From the NCBI RefSeq assembly GCF_024498075.1, contig NZ_JANHOF010000002.1, positions 664,431 to 728,430 of the forward strand: 64,000 nucleotides of DNA. The letters run 5' to 3'. The stretch is from Paenibacillus mendelii. Lineage in GTDB: Bacteria > Bacillota > Bacilli > Paenibacillales > Paenibacillaceae. The notes beneath the pieces are model-generated. The model saw nothing but the letters and a program-made list of their open reading frames with translations. It was not told the DNA's origin and searched no databases. A program made the translations under genes and the position numbers. This document shows, one piece after another, positions 8,075 through 16,632 of this stretch (position 1 is the first letter of the stretch; the number at the start of each line of letters is the position of its first letter).

Positions 8075-9154
8075 CTATAAATCGGCCAGCACTTGATACC
8101 AGATGCCCTTCGCCGAATATAGGCGTTCCCGCACCTCGCCCCAACCGCCGAGATAACCAATATCAAACAACCCTGCAGGTGTCACGAACCGATCGCGAAC
8201 CTCATCGCTTACGGTTGGGTCTACCGGCCGGAAACCATACTCCGCGAAGAGCCGCTGAGCCTCGCTGCTACGGATATAGTCAACGAATGCTTCCGCTACC
8301 TCGCGCGTGCCGTGCTTGTCGGCATTGACATCCACAACGGCGGCTGGGTTCTCGATCAGAATCGTCGACTCCGGGACGACGATATCGTAATGGACCCCCT
8401 GCTTAATTCTTGCCAGCAGCTCATTCTCATAGGTGACGATCACATCGCCGACCCCGTATTCGAAAGCCGCCATGGAAGCGCGGCCGCTCTTGTCCAGCGA
8501 TTCCACATTCTCATGAACCCGCTTCAGGAACGCTTTGGCCAATGCCGGATCCTTCTTGCCGGTCTCCGCTTCCGCACGCTTCAAGCCGGCGCCGTATATG
8601 GCATTAATATCCCACTGAGCGCCGCCGGATGTCTTCGGATTCGGGTACAGCACCTTGATTCCCTTGCGCGTCAAGTCTTCCCAATCCCGGATTTGCTTCG
8701 GGTTTCCTTCACGCGTACCCATCACGACGATCGAACGGGTAATCATGCCATTGTTCGGAGACTGGCGCCAATCATGGGTAATAAAGCCGGCCTTCTGAAT
8801 CTTGTCGATATCGCTTTCCATCGCCAATACGGCAACATCCGCCTCAAAGCCGCCTGCAATCGCCCTTGCCTGCGTGCCCGAAGCTTCATACGATTCCTGG
8901 AAGACGACCGTCTGTCCCGTCTTCGCCTTCCACTTCACCTGAAACATGGGCAGCAGCTCAGCGAAAGCATCCTTGGCAACTGAATAGGCGCCAATGACCA
9001 GCGTGACCTCATTCTTCGACCCTGCCGCTTGACCACCGGTTTCACCACTATTGCTTGGTGTACCTTCATTGCTGCAGGCCGCTGTGATCAACAGGATCAG
9101 CGAAAGAAGTGCCCCGCCGATAAGCCGCCATCCTTGTCTATGAATAAGTTTCAT
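8075..9154 (-). CDS. Sulfate/thiosulfate ABC transporter binding lipoprotein
   Basis: A lipoprotein of about 359 aa that captures sulfate outside the membrane. The N-terminus has a signal sequence ending in a lipobox (LITAAC), and the mature part follows the Sbp/CysP pattern: SYEASGTQARAIAGGFEADV, NPKTSGGAQWDI, VGDVIVTYENE, and a C-terminal FVTPAGLFDIGYLGGW. The ATG at 9154 is preferred; a GTG three codons earlier is possible and neither has a strong ribosome site. It is the last gene of cysT-cysW-cysA-sbp, whereas sbp is often first in such operons. Confidence 0.93.
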   Translation of the reverse strand: MKLIHRQGWRLIGGALLSLILLITAACSNEGTPSNSGETGGQAAGSKNEVTLVIGAYSVAKDAFAELLPMFQVKWKAKTGQTVVFQESYEASGTQARAIAGGFEADVAVLAMESDIDKIQKAGFITHDWRQSPNNGMITRSIVVMGTREGNPKQIRDWEDLTRKGIKVLYPNPKTSGGAQWDINAIYGAGLKRAEAETGKKDPALAKAFLKRVHENVESLDKSGRASMAAFEYGVGDVIVTYENELLARIKQGVHYDIVVPESTILIENPAAVVDVNADKHGTREVAEAFVDYIRSSEAQRLFAEYGFRPVDPTVSDEVRDRFVTPAGLFDIGYLGGWGEVRERLYSAKGIWYQVLADL

Positions 9155-9183
9155 ATTGCACACAACGCTTTCTGTAACAGATG

Positions 9184-10248
9184 TTAGATATGAATCGGCA
9201 TCGGGTCTTCCTTCAGCGTGTTCTCCATGACCCAGCTATCATTATCGTTGAACAGGTATGCACGGTGAACGAGCACGCTCACTTCGTCGCCTGGCTGCAG
9301 GACATCCTTCTCCAGAGAGCGGTACGTAATCAGCTTGATGTCGTCTACCATAACCTCGACCATCCACTCGCTTCCTCTAAAGTGAAGATGCTTCACTTTT
9401 CCCTGCATTGTTGCAGATGGCAGCCGGAACTCGCTGCGTTTGCCGATTTCGATATATTCGGGACGAATAAGCGCCTGCGTACCCGGCCAGTTGGTGGCAT
9501 TCTCGAAGCCCTTCAGCCGCTCGACACGCTCCACAATCGTCGATTCGCCAATGAAGCTGGCGACGAATTGCGTTTGCGGGTTCTTATAAATATCCCAAGG
9601 CGATCCCTTCTGCTCGAGCCGGCCCTTATTGATAATCATAATTTCATCGGCAACCTCAATCGCCTCATCCTGATCATGCGTAACGAAGATTGAAGTAATG
9701 CCCAAGCGCTCGATCATTTCTTTCAGCCATGTACGAAGCTCGCTCCGGATTTTGGCATCGATCGCCGCGAACGGCTCATCGAGCAGCAGCAGCTGCGGCT
9801 CTGGTGCCAGCGCGCGGGCGAAGGCGACACGCTGTCTCTGACCGCCTGAGAGCTGGTGCGGATAGCGGTGCTCGAAGCCCTTCAGCCCCGTAAGCTCGAC
9901 CAATGACATGACACGCTCACGGATTTGTTCTTTCGCCTGCTTCTTTACCTTCAGACCGAAGGCCACATTATCATACACCGTCATATGTTTGAATAGCGCG
10001 TAGTTCTGAAAGACGAAGCCAATGCCGCGCTCTTGAGGCGGCAAATCATTGACGCGCTTGCCATGGAATATGATATCGCCTGAAGTTGGCGCTTCGAGCC
10101 CTGCGAGCATGCGGAGAATCGATGTTTTGCCGCCGCCGCTTGGACCCAGCAGGCCGATCAGATGCCCTCTCTCAATCTCGAAGCTGACATCGCGTACCGC
10201 TTGAAAGTCACCGAACTGTTTATTTAATCCGTTTACTTCGATATGCAT
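9184..10248 (-). CDS. cysA: Sulfate/thiosulfate ABC transporter ATPase CysA
   Basis: A 354-aa ATPase that energises sulfate import. Walker A is GPSGGGKTS, the Q-loop is GFVFQNYALFKHM, the signature LSGGQRQRVAFARALAPEP, Walker B LLLLDEPFAAIDAKIR and the H-loop FVTHDQDEA. The C-terminal region (about 235-340) has a TOBE-type fold with LIRPEYIEIG, as in CysA. It starts 4 bp after the CysW stop, in an operon with both permeases. Confidence 0.95.
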   Translation of the reverse strand: MHIEVNGLNKQFGDFQAVRDVSFEIERGHLIGLLGPSGGGKTSILRMLAGLEAPTSGDIIFHGKRVNDLPPQERGIGFVFQNYALFKHMTVYDNVAFGLKVKKQAKEQIRERVMSLVELTGLKGFEHRYPHQLSGGQRQRVAFARALAPEPQLLLLDEPFAAIDAKIRSELRTWLKEMIERLGITSIFVTHDQDEAIEVADEIMIINKGRLEQKGSPWDIYKNPQTQFVASFIGESTIVERVERLKGFENATNWPGTQALIRPEYIEIGKRSEFRLPSATMQGKVKHLHFRGSEWMVEVMVDDIKLITYRSLEKDVLQPGDEVSVLVHRAYLFNDNDSWVMENTLKEDPMPIHI

Positions 10249-10252
10249 ACGT

Positions 10253-11050
10253 CTAGTGCACTTCCTTTCGCTTTTTGGCCCATTCCATGATCAGCAGCAA
10301 GCCGACCGAGAAGGCCGCTAGCACGAGAGCGACACCGTTCGCCGCCGTGACGTTGAAGTTCTCAACATCTTGATAAACGAGCGTCGTGGCCGTCTGTGTC
10401 TTGTTCATGATGTTACCGGATACGACGAGAACGGCTCCGAATTCACCTAACGACCGGGCTACGGTTAGAACGATGCCGTAGATGACGCCCCAACGAATGG
10501 AAGGCCAAGTCACATGCCAGAAGGTGTACCAGGAGTATGCGCCCAGCGTAGACGCCGCTTCCTCCTGCTGTGATCCGATTTCCTGAAGCAGCGGCATCAC
10601 TTCACGCACCATTAGCGGGAACGTCACGAACAACGTAGCCAGAACCATACCAGGCAAAGCGTAAACGACCTTGAATCCGATATCCTCGAAGAACGCGCCC
10701 ATGATCGAGCTCGGACCGAGCATGAGTACAATCATCAAACCGCCGATGACCGGCGATACAGCGAAGGGCAGGTCAACCACGCTGTTGAGCAGCTGCTTAA
10801 GCCGTCTTCCGAGCCAAGTCGCGCGGACGAGATAGAGGGCGAGCATGACGCCGAATATCGTGTTGATAGCCGTTACAATAACTACGATCATACCGGTCAT
10901 CATAAGAGCATGAAGTGATTGCTTGCGGCTAAGAGCCTCGATAAAGCCGCTCCAGCCTTCCTGCCAGGCTCCGGTAAATATTTTGACGATGGGTACGACA
11001 AGAAGCAGAATAAAGACGAGATAAGTCAATGTGATCCATAATTTCTTCAT
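10253..11050 (-). CDS. cysW: Sulfate ABC transporter permease CysW
   Basis: A 265-aa inner-membrane permease with about six hydrophobic segments and the EAA coupling loop (EEAASTLGAYSWYTFWHVTWP) that contacts CysA. The phrase SLGEFGAVLVVSGNI is characteristic of the CysT/CysW pair. The start is the ATG at 11050, overlapping the CysT stop as ATGA; this is better than an in-frame start 39 nt upstream inside cysT. Confidence 0.95.
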   Translation of the reverse strand: MKKLWITLTYLVFILLLVVPIVKIFTGAWQEGWSGFIEALSRKQSLHALMMTGMIVVIVTAINTIFGVMLALYLVRATWLGRRLKQLLNSVVDLPFAVSPVIGGLMIVLMLGPSSIMGAFFEDIGFKVVYALPGMVLATLFVTFPLMVREVMPLLQEIGSQQEEAASTLGAYSWYTFWHVTWPSIRWGVIYGIVLTVARSLGEFGAVLVVSGNIMNKTQTATTLVYQDVENFNVTAANGVALVLAAFSVGLLLIMEWAKKRKEVH

Positions 11051-11862
11051 TTGCCGAGCCTCCTCGTCTGGACGAGGTTCACGGCCCATAATATGATGAA
11101 CGAAAGCGTCAGCAGCAGCACGGAGACTGCAGCGGCGCCTTGCGGATTGTCACTTTCAATTTCCCCGAAGATGTATACTGATGCAATTAGCGTCTTGCCC
11201 GGAATGTTGCCTGCAACCAGCACCACGGCCCCAAACTCCGCCAGCGCTCGAGAGAATGCCAGCATCGCGCCGCTCAATATGCCGGGAAGCATGGACGGGA
11301 AGATGACATGGAAGAAGGTGCGTGACTTCGAAGCACCGAGTGTATAAGAAGCTTCTTCCTCCGACTTATCGAGCTCTTCCAGCAGCGGCTGCACCGCGCG
11401 TATCACGAACGGGAAGGTGACGAATACCATGGCAATGACAATGGCCGGTTCATGAAATACAATTTCGATGCCGAATTTCTCGGCTAGACCTCCTGCGAAG
11501 CTATTGGGACCGAGCAGCAGCAGAATCATCAAACCGCCGACGGCAGTCGGCAGCGCAAAGGGAAGATCAACCAGACTGTTGAGGAGCCTCCTGCCCGGAA
11601 ACCGGTAGCGGATCAGCACCCATCCAATCATCGTTCCAAGCAGAACGTTGATCACCGTTGCAATGACGGATAACCGGATCGTCAGGAGAACGGACCTCCA
11701 AGCAAGCGGGTCGCTGACACTGTCCCAGAACGGCTGCCAGCCGAGTTCAAACGACTGCGTGTAAATCCCAATGATCGGAAGGACGATAAGTAAAACGAAA
11801 TAAAGCATGATGGTAGTCCGGAACCCGAAGCTCCACCAACGGCTGCGAAAAATGGCATTCAA
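11047..11862 (-). CDS. cysT: Sulfate ABC transporter permease CysT
   Basis: A 271-aa permease, partner of CysW. It shows about six TM helices, NSLVDLPFALPTAVGGLMI, the EAA loop (EEEASYTLGASKSRTFFHVIFP) and RALAEFGAVVLVAGNIPG. It is the first gene of the operon. A 60-bp leader with an imperfect dyad precedes it. I looked for a SAM (S-box) leader and did not see its conserved core. Confidence 0.95.
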   Translation of the reverse strand: MNAIFRSRWWSFGFRTTIMLYFVLLIVLPIIGIYTQSFELGWQPFWDSVSDPLAWRSVLLTIRLSVIATVINVLLGTMIGWVLIRYRFPGRRLLNSLVDLPFALPTAVGGLMILLLLGPNSFAGGLAEKFGIEIVFHEPAIVIAMVFVTFPFVIRAVQPLLEELDKSEEEASYTLGASKSRTFFHVIFPSMLPGILSGAMLAFSRALAEFGAVVLVAGNIPGKTLIASVYIFGEIESDNPQGAAAVSVLLLTLSFIILWAVNLVQTRRLGK

Positions 11863-11918
11863 CCTTGCTTACCCCCTGACGCTTTCCTGATGGAATCGCG
11901 TACGATGTGTGACCTTTA

Positions 11919-11941
11919 ATTCCTATGAGCTTACTAGGTAT
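11919..11941. promoter_or_regulatory. Imperfect dyad upstream of the sulfate operon
   Basis: ATTCCTA-N9-TAGGTAT (one mismatch in 7 bp) lies 57-79 bp upstream of the cysT start, with AT-rich sequence including TATAGTATTAATA further upstream on the minus strand. It is a candidate site for a sulfur-responsive regulator such as a CymR or CysL homolog; I cannot verify a consensus match from sequence alone. Confidence 0.35.
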
Positions 11942-12079
11942 TAATACTATATCCGAATCCAGGATGTCCCGTCAATGAAAAAATCAGTATAATTGATGAG
12001 ACCAATAGCAACTTCTGATAGACCAAGCTGTTGCAGCTCCGTCTATCATCGAGCTGTATCGTAATCGTTTACATTCCCA

Positions 12080-12124
12080 ATATAAAACAATAACCGCCGG
12101 ATATAGTATCAGGCGGTTATTGTT
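12080..12124 (-). terminator. Terminator downstream of the YigZ-family gene
   Basis: A 13-bp perfect stem (12086-12098 with 12112-12124, core AATAACCGCC) sits 40 bp past the stop at 12164, with a short TTTTATA tail on the minus strand. Confidence 0.7.
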
Positions 12125-12163
12125 AGTAAGGGCGCCGCTCCCTTGCGGCCCATTCCTGTGTGC

Positions 12164-12796
12164 TTATTCATTTTCAATATAATACCGATCCTCACCGGTG
12201 GCGATCACCGCCTGCCCTTGGGTAATGTCGGTTATCCATGCCACGAAGGCATCCACTTCCGTTACCTCAGGCAAGCAAGTGATCGTGACCCGGTCGGTAA
12301 AATCAGTCCCGCCAACGCGGACACCGCGTGCGTGAAACTCATTCTCCAGCTTGCCGTACCACGTGTAATCGACATCGACGATTACCTCGCGGTGGAGCAC
12401 CTTCACGATGGCCTCAGCCGCTTCGATTGCGGCAACCGCGCCATCCGTATAAGCCCGGATCAGCCCGCCTGCCCCGAGCATAATGCCGCCAAAATATCGC
12501 GTAACCACGATCACGACATTCTTTAACCCCTGATGCTTCAGAACCTCTAATATTGGTTTGCCCGCGGTACCGCTCGGTTCGCCGTCATCCGATTGCTTCT
12601 GGTATTCGTCCCGTTCACCAACGATGTACGCTGAGCAGTTATGTGTGGCATTCCAATTCTGCTTCTTGATCTCCTCGATAAAAGCAATTGCTTCTTCTTC
12701 GGATTCAACCGGCTTACCGTACCCGATGAAACGGGATTTCTTGATGACGATTTCCTTGCTCGCCTGCTTCCGCAAGGTCTTATACTTATCCAGCAT
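12164..12796 (-). CDS. yvyE: YigZ/IMPACT family protein
   Basis: A 210-aa cytoplasmic protein. The N-terminal IMPACT (UPF0029) domain contains KKSRFIGYGKPV, ATHNCSAYIVG, DDGEPSGTAGKPIL and the hallmark VVIVVTRYFGGIMLGAGGLIRAY. A C-terminal DUF1949 domain (about 138-205) follows. The precise biochemical role is not settled; relatives are linked to translation or stress regulation. It lies 51 bp after pgi on the same strand. Confidence 0.93.
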   Translation of the reverse strand: MLDKYKTLRKQASKEIVIKKSRFIGYGKPVESEEEAIAFIEEIKKQNWNATHNCSAYIVGERDEYQKQSDDGEPSGTAGKPILEVLKHQGLKNVVIVVTRYFGGIMLGAGGLIRAYTDGAVAAIEAAEAIVKVLHREVIVDVDYTWYGKLENEFHARGVRVGGTDFTDRVTITCLPEVTEVDAFVAWITDITQGQAVIATGEDRYYIENE

Positions 12797-12847
12797 AATC
12801 GCATGACCGCCGATTCTGCGTTATGGCCCTTGTGGACCCGCGTATGA

Positions 12848-14197
12848 TTACAACCGGGCTTCGAGCTCGGCTTTTTCCTTTTCGAAACCGGGTTTGCCCA
12901 GAAGCGCGAACATGTTGCGTTTATACGCTTCTACGCCCGGTTGGTCGAATGGATCTACACCGAGCAGATAGCCGCTGATTCCGCAAGCCTTCTCGAAGAA
13001 ATAGACCAGATAGCCGAACGTATACGGCGACATATCCTCGATATTGACGATGAGGTTCGGCACTTGACCGTCCGTGTGCGCCAGAAGAGTCCCTTCGAAA
13101 GCCTTCTTGTTGACAAAATCCATCGTTTTGCCCGTCAAGAAGTTCAATCCGTCGAGGTTGTCCTCATCATGACCGATCGTCAGATGCTCGGACACATTCC
13201 CTACTTGAATCACCGTTTCAAAGATGTTCCGGTTCCCTTCTTGAATGAACTGGCCCATGGAATGGAGATCCGTCGAGAAATCAACGGCTGCCGGGAAGAT
13301 CCCTTTGAAATCCTTGCCTTCGCTCTCCCCGTACAGCTGCTTCCACCACTCCGATACATAATGAAGCGCCGGTTCGTAATTGACGAGAATTTCCGTTGCC
13401 TTCCCTTTCCGGTAAAGGGCATTGCGGGCTGCAGCATATTGGTAAGCGCCGTTATCCGCCAGATTCGGATTGCTGTATTCGTCGGCAGCGTCGGCAGCGC
13501 CCTTCATCATGGCTTCAATATCGATTCCAGCTACGGCAATCGGCAGCAAACCGACGGCTGTCAGCACCGAATAGCGTCCGCCTACGTCATCCGGAATAAT
13601 GAAGGATTCGTAGCCTTCCTCCATCGAGAGCTTCTTAAGCGCGCCCTTCTCGCGATCAGTCGTCGCGTAGATGCGTTTGCGTGCTTCGGCTTTGCCATAT
13701 TTCGTCTCCAGTGCTTCACGGAGAATACGGAATGCAATCGCCGGCTCGGTCGTTGTACCGGATTTGGAGATCACGTTGATCGACCAGCTGCGGCCTTCGA
13801 GCAGTTGAAGCAGATGCGTGACGTATGTAGAGCTGATATTGTTACCGGCGAAAAGAACCTGCGGCGTCTTGCGCTGCTCCGCCGGAAGCATGTTATAGAA
13901 CGAATTGGAGAGCATCTCTATCGCAGCCCGCGCTCCAAGGTACGATCCGCCGATGCCGATTACGACCAGCACCTCGGAATCGGATTGAATCTTGGCAGCC
14001 GATTGCTGGATGCGCGCAAATTCTTCCTTATCGTAGTTTTTCGGCAGGTCGATCCAGCCCAGATAGTCCGAGCCTGCACCGGTTCCGTTATGGAGCTGGT
14101 CGTGTGCAACGCGAACCTGCTGAGTAAAATAATCGATTTCGTGCTTGCCGACAAATGTCAGCGCCTTGCTATAATCAAATTGAACGGCTTTACTCAT
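12848..14197 (-). CDS. pgi: Glucose-6-phosphate isomerase
   Basis: A 449-aa enzyme interconverting glucose 6-phosphate and fructose 6-phosphate in glycolysis; the length is that of the Bacillus-type enzyme. Motifs are [26 protein letters not shown] (sugar-phosphate binding), [19 protein letters not shown], the [14 protein letters not shown] region and a C-terminal [17 protein letters not shown] at 14197 has AGGAGG upstream. Only 5 nt separate that site from the first unit of a tandem repeat array, so promoter or 5' leader must involve the repeats. Confidence 0.97.
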   Translation of the reverse strand: MSKAVQFDYSKALTFVGKHEIDYFTQQVRVAHDQLHNGTGAGSDYLGWIDLPKNYDKEEFARIQQSAAKIQSDSEVLVVIGIGGSYLGARAAIEMLSNSFYNMLPAEQRKTPQVLFAGNNISSTYVTHLLQLLEGRSWSINVISKSGTTTEPAIAFRILREALETKYGKAEARKRIYATTDREKGALKKLSMEEGYESFIIPDDVGGRYSVLTAVGLLPIAVAGIDIEAMMKGAADAADEYSNPNLADNGAYQYAAARNALYRKGKATEILVNYEPALHYVSEWWKQLYGESEGKDFKGIFPAAVDFSTDLHSMGQFIQEGNRNIFETVIQVGNVSEHLTIGHDEDNLDGLNFLTGKTMDFVNKKAFEGTLLAHTDGQVPNLIVNIEDMSPYTFGYLVYFFEKACGISGYLLGVDPFDQPGVEAYKRNMFALLGKPGFEKEKAELEARL

Positions 14198-14218
14198 GAA
14201 TGATGAAACCTCCTAAAA

Positions 14219-14502
14219 GTTTGTGGGCATAACGCTTCGAAGGTGCGTCTAGAACAAACTTGCTTCGTAAGCTTATACCCAGTTTGTGGGCATAACGCCG
14301 CCGAGCGCCTAGAACAAACTCGCTTCGTAAGCTTATACCCAGTTTGTCGCCATATCGCCGCCGAAGGTGCGCCTAGAACAAACTTGCTTCGTAAGCTTAT
14401 ACCCCGTTTGTCGCCATATCGCCGCCGAAGGTGCGTTTAGAACAAACTCGCTTCGTAAGCATGTACCCAGTTTGTGGGCATAACGCTGCCGAAGGTGCGC
14501 AT
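14219..14502. repeat. Tandem repeat array of 60-64 bp units in the pgi upstream region
   Basis: Units begin with GTTTGT at 14219, 14282, 14342, 14406 and 14470 (periods 63, 60, 64, 64), giving four full copies and a truncated fifth; degenerate fragments such as ACTCGCTTCGTAAGCA recur to about 14590. Each unit has AGTTTGT near one end and ACAAACT about 30 bp later, so each can fold into a hairpin. The minus strand of each unit carries GGGTATAAGC, a possible -10-like sequence. Copies alternate GGG/CGC after GTTTGT and C/T before GCTTCG, indicating drift between units. Beyond about 14590, up to 14799, nothing else is recognised. Confidence 0.9.
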
Positions 14503-14799
14503 CGTATACTACTACGGCCCCTCTTTTGCGGGTATAATGCCCGAAGGTCCGAAGATGCGTCCCTATCAGCACTCGCTTCGTAAGCACTGCCCATTGTGGC
14601 ATGAACGGAACAACCATTAGGTTAGCGCAGAGACACCGCCCTTGGCACAAGGTGCCCTGCAGGTTGTCCCTTTTTGGCATAGCAATAGGATAATGGATTT
14701 CGCAGCCAAAAACAAGCAATTAGGCGGTCCTCGTACCTCCCAAAAGAAGGTTATGATAGAATGGGGGGAGATCCTATTCGGAAAGCAGGCGATGAAGCA

Positions 14800-15696
14800 A
14801 TGATTAAAGTTGGATTTATTGGGCTTGGAACGATGGGCTTACCTATGGCAGCAAATTTATTGCGCAAGGGCTATCCGGTTACCGTATACAACCGGACACC
14901 CGGCAAAGCCGGAGAGCTCACAGAGCTCGGCGCTGCTACTGCTGCTACCCCGGCGGAAGTCACGCGCGATGTTGAACTTGTCATTACCATGATCAGCAAC
15001 GACGACGCTATACGTGAAGTATATTATGGAGAGAACGGTATATTGGGCGCAATCAAGCCCGGAACGATCGTCATCGACAGCAGCACGATCTCCCCGCAGC
15101 TCGCCAAACAGCTTGCGGCAGATACATCCGCGAAGCAAGCCGATTTTCTTGACGCGCCCGTTACGGGCAGCAAACCGGCCGCAGAGAGCGGCACGCTCGT
15201 GTTTATGATCGGCGGCGACGAAGCCGTGCTGAACAAAATAAAAGAGCCGCTGCATGCTATGGGCCGTAGTATCATCTACATGGGACCCAGCGGGAGCGGA
15301 GCAACAGCCAAGCTGGCCCATAATACCATTGTTGGCATTAACATAGCGGCATTAGTGGAAGGCTTGGCTATCGCCTCGAGCGGCGGCATTGATCCTTCCG
15401 CCTTCCTGGAGCTCGTGAATTCAGGTGGTGCTGCCAGCAAAATGGCAGAGCTGAAAACCCCCAAGCTGCTCGCACGCGATTACAGCGTCCAATTCTCTCT
15501 CGAGCTCATGCTGAAGGATCTACGGCTTTCATCGGTTCTTTCAGACGGCCTCAAAACACCTACACCTATGCTTGAAACGGCCAAGGGTCTCTTCCAAATG
15601 GGCGAGTCCAAAGGACTTGGCGCACTCGATGTGTCCGCTCTGGGCCAATGCTATGAGGAATGGATCGGTAAGCAGCTCAGTGATCGGAAGGAATAG
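14800..15696 (+). CDS. NAD(P)-dependent oxidoreductase, 3-hydroxyisobutyrate dehydrogenase family
   Basis: A 298-aa beta-hydroxyacid dehydrogenase. The N-terminal Rossmann domain begins MIKVGFIGLGTMGLPMA; the substrate signature is FLDAPVTGSKPAAESGTL, and the catalytic lysine is in the conserved AKLAHNTIVG segment (residue 170 or so). Likely substrates are tartronate semialdehyde, hydroxyisobutyrate or a related short-chain acid; specificity cannot be read. The start at 14800 matches the family N-terminus, although an ATG at 14761 in frame has a better ribosome site (AGAAGG) and would add 13 residues. It is a single gene between two repeat arrays. Confidence 0.9.
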   Translation: MIKVGFIGLGTMGLPMAANLLRKGYPVTVYNRTPGKAGELTELGAATAATPAEVTRDVELVITMISNDDAIREVYYGENGILGAIKPGTIVIDSSTISPQLAKQLAADTSAKQADFLDAPVTGSKPAAESGTLVFMIGGDEAVLNKIKEPLHAMGRSIIYMGPSGSGATAKLAHNTIVGINIAALVEGLAIASSGGIDPSAFLELVNSGGAASKMAELKTPKLLARDYSVQFSLELMLKDLRLSSVLSDGLKTPTPMLETAKGLFQMGESKGLGALDVSALGQCYEEWIGKQLSDRKE

Positions 15697-15751
15697 GACG
15701 TTCAAACGGTATTCCAGTTCGGATACCCGTGTTGTAACGCTAGTTCGGGCA

Positions 15752-16075
15752 CTGTAACGGTAGAAAGCGGCGTTTCAGCGTTTCGCGCGAGGCGATATGC
15801 AAGCTGTAACGCCACTTTTCGGCGTTACAGCAGCAGAATGCGCTAGGCCGCACTCGATTGCGGCGCTGTAACGGTAGAAAGCGGCGTTACAGCGTTTCGC
15901 GCGAGGGAATATGCAAGCTGTAACGCCGCTTTTCGGCGTTACAGCAGCAGAATGCGCGAGGCCGTACTCGATTGCGGCGCTGTAACGGCGTTTAAGCATT
16001 TCGCGCGGCGGCAGTATGGCGTGCTGGCTGGCTGGTACTCCCTTTTTGGGGTTACAGCAGCAAAGTTCAGACAGT
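15752..16075. repeat. Three tandem 114-bp repeats rich in CTGTAACG palindromes
   Basis: Units start with CTGTAACGG at 15752, 15866 and 15980, exactly 114 bp apart; the first two are nearly identical and the third is diverged after about 30 bp. Each contains a strong hairpin: in the second unit GCTGTAACGCCG pairs with CGGCGTTACAGC across a CTTTT-type loop. A second potential stem pairs CTGTAACG with CGTTACAG. The array lies downstream of the dehydrogenase gene and ends 18 bp before a true terminator. It is unrelated in sequence to the array at 14219. Confidence 0.9.
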
Positions 16076-16092
16076 AGATAGCGACTCCACAC

Positions 16093-16149
16093 AAAAAAGG
16101 CTGCTCCACGCTTCGCCCCTCAGGGCAGCAGCGTAAAGCAGCCTTTTTA
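16093..16149. terminator. Bidirectional terminator between convergent genes
   Basis: AAAAAAGGCTGCT (16093-16105) pairs with AGCAGCCTTTTT (16137-16148), giving T-runs on both strands. It lies 17 bp past the ppnP stop on the minus strand and also closes the plus-strand unit from 14800. Confidence 0.9.
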
Positions 16150-16165
16150 CTTCTTCTGTATTGTG

Positions 16166-16483
16166 TTATTCCTGCACGTAAGAGCAGCAGTAGTCGGTAA
16201 CCGTTGCAATTTGCAGCTTGAACTTCGATTGGGCAGGTACAGTAAACTCACCTTCACCGGAAATTGAAATCCATTCGGTATCGCCTGGCAGAAGAACCTT
16301 CAGGTCACCGGCGAGAATTTCCATGATTTCCTTCTCATCCGTACCGAACTCATACTCGCCCGGCATCATGATGCCGAGTGTTTTTTTCGTGCCGTCCGCG
16401 AACAGAACGGTACGGCTGGTCACTTTACCGTCAAAATAAACGTTTGCTTTCTTGACGATTGATACTTGATCAAATTGGGACAT
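16166..16483 (-). CDS. ppnP: Pyrimidine/purine nucleoside phosphorylase
   Basis: A 105-aa small cupin-like phosphorylase (PpnP/YaiE family) that cleaves nucleosides with phosphate to base and ribose 1-phosphate. [32 protein letters not shown] and [13 protein letters not shown] are family hallmarks, and the length is typical. It has an AGGAG site upstream of ATG 16483 and its own terminator. Confidence 0.93.
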   Translation of the reverse strand: MSQFDQVSIVKKANVYFDGKVTSRTVLFADGTKKTLGIMMPGEYEFGTDEKEIMEILAGDLKVLLPGDTEWISISGEGEFTVPAQSKFKLQIATVTDYCCSYVQE

Positions 16484-16632
16484 CGTTTATCGACTTCTCC
16501 TTTATTATGCATTATAATTGCCAATCCTTGGAGCAGGTGCAGTGCTTGGCTCCATACCTTATTCAACAACAAAGCGAGGCAAGAAGCCGCTTCATTAGCG
16601 GCTTGCAAGCCCCGCGTCTGCTCTGTGGTGTG

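Noticed and set aside
11863..12000. SAM (S-box) riboswitch before the sulfate operon
   Set aside because: The conserved S-box core and a leader terminator are missing; only a short dyad is present.
12941..14203. 420-aa open frame on the plus strand opposite pgi
   Set aside because: It is the antisense shadow of a certain pgi gene, has no recognisable domain and no ribosome site.
14219..14502. CRISPR array
   Set aside because: Units are nearly identical along their full 60-64 bp, with no variable spacers and no cas genes nearby.
14243..14719. Short frames on both strands inside the 60-64-bp repeats
   Set aside because: They repeat the same peptide because the DNA repeats, have no ribosome site, and are interrupted by the unit length variation.
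15775..16092. 105-aa minus-strand frame inside the 114-bp repeats
   Set aside because: 114 is divisible by 3, so an open frame survives by chance; there is no ribosome site or family.
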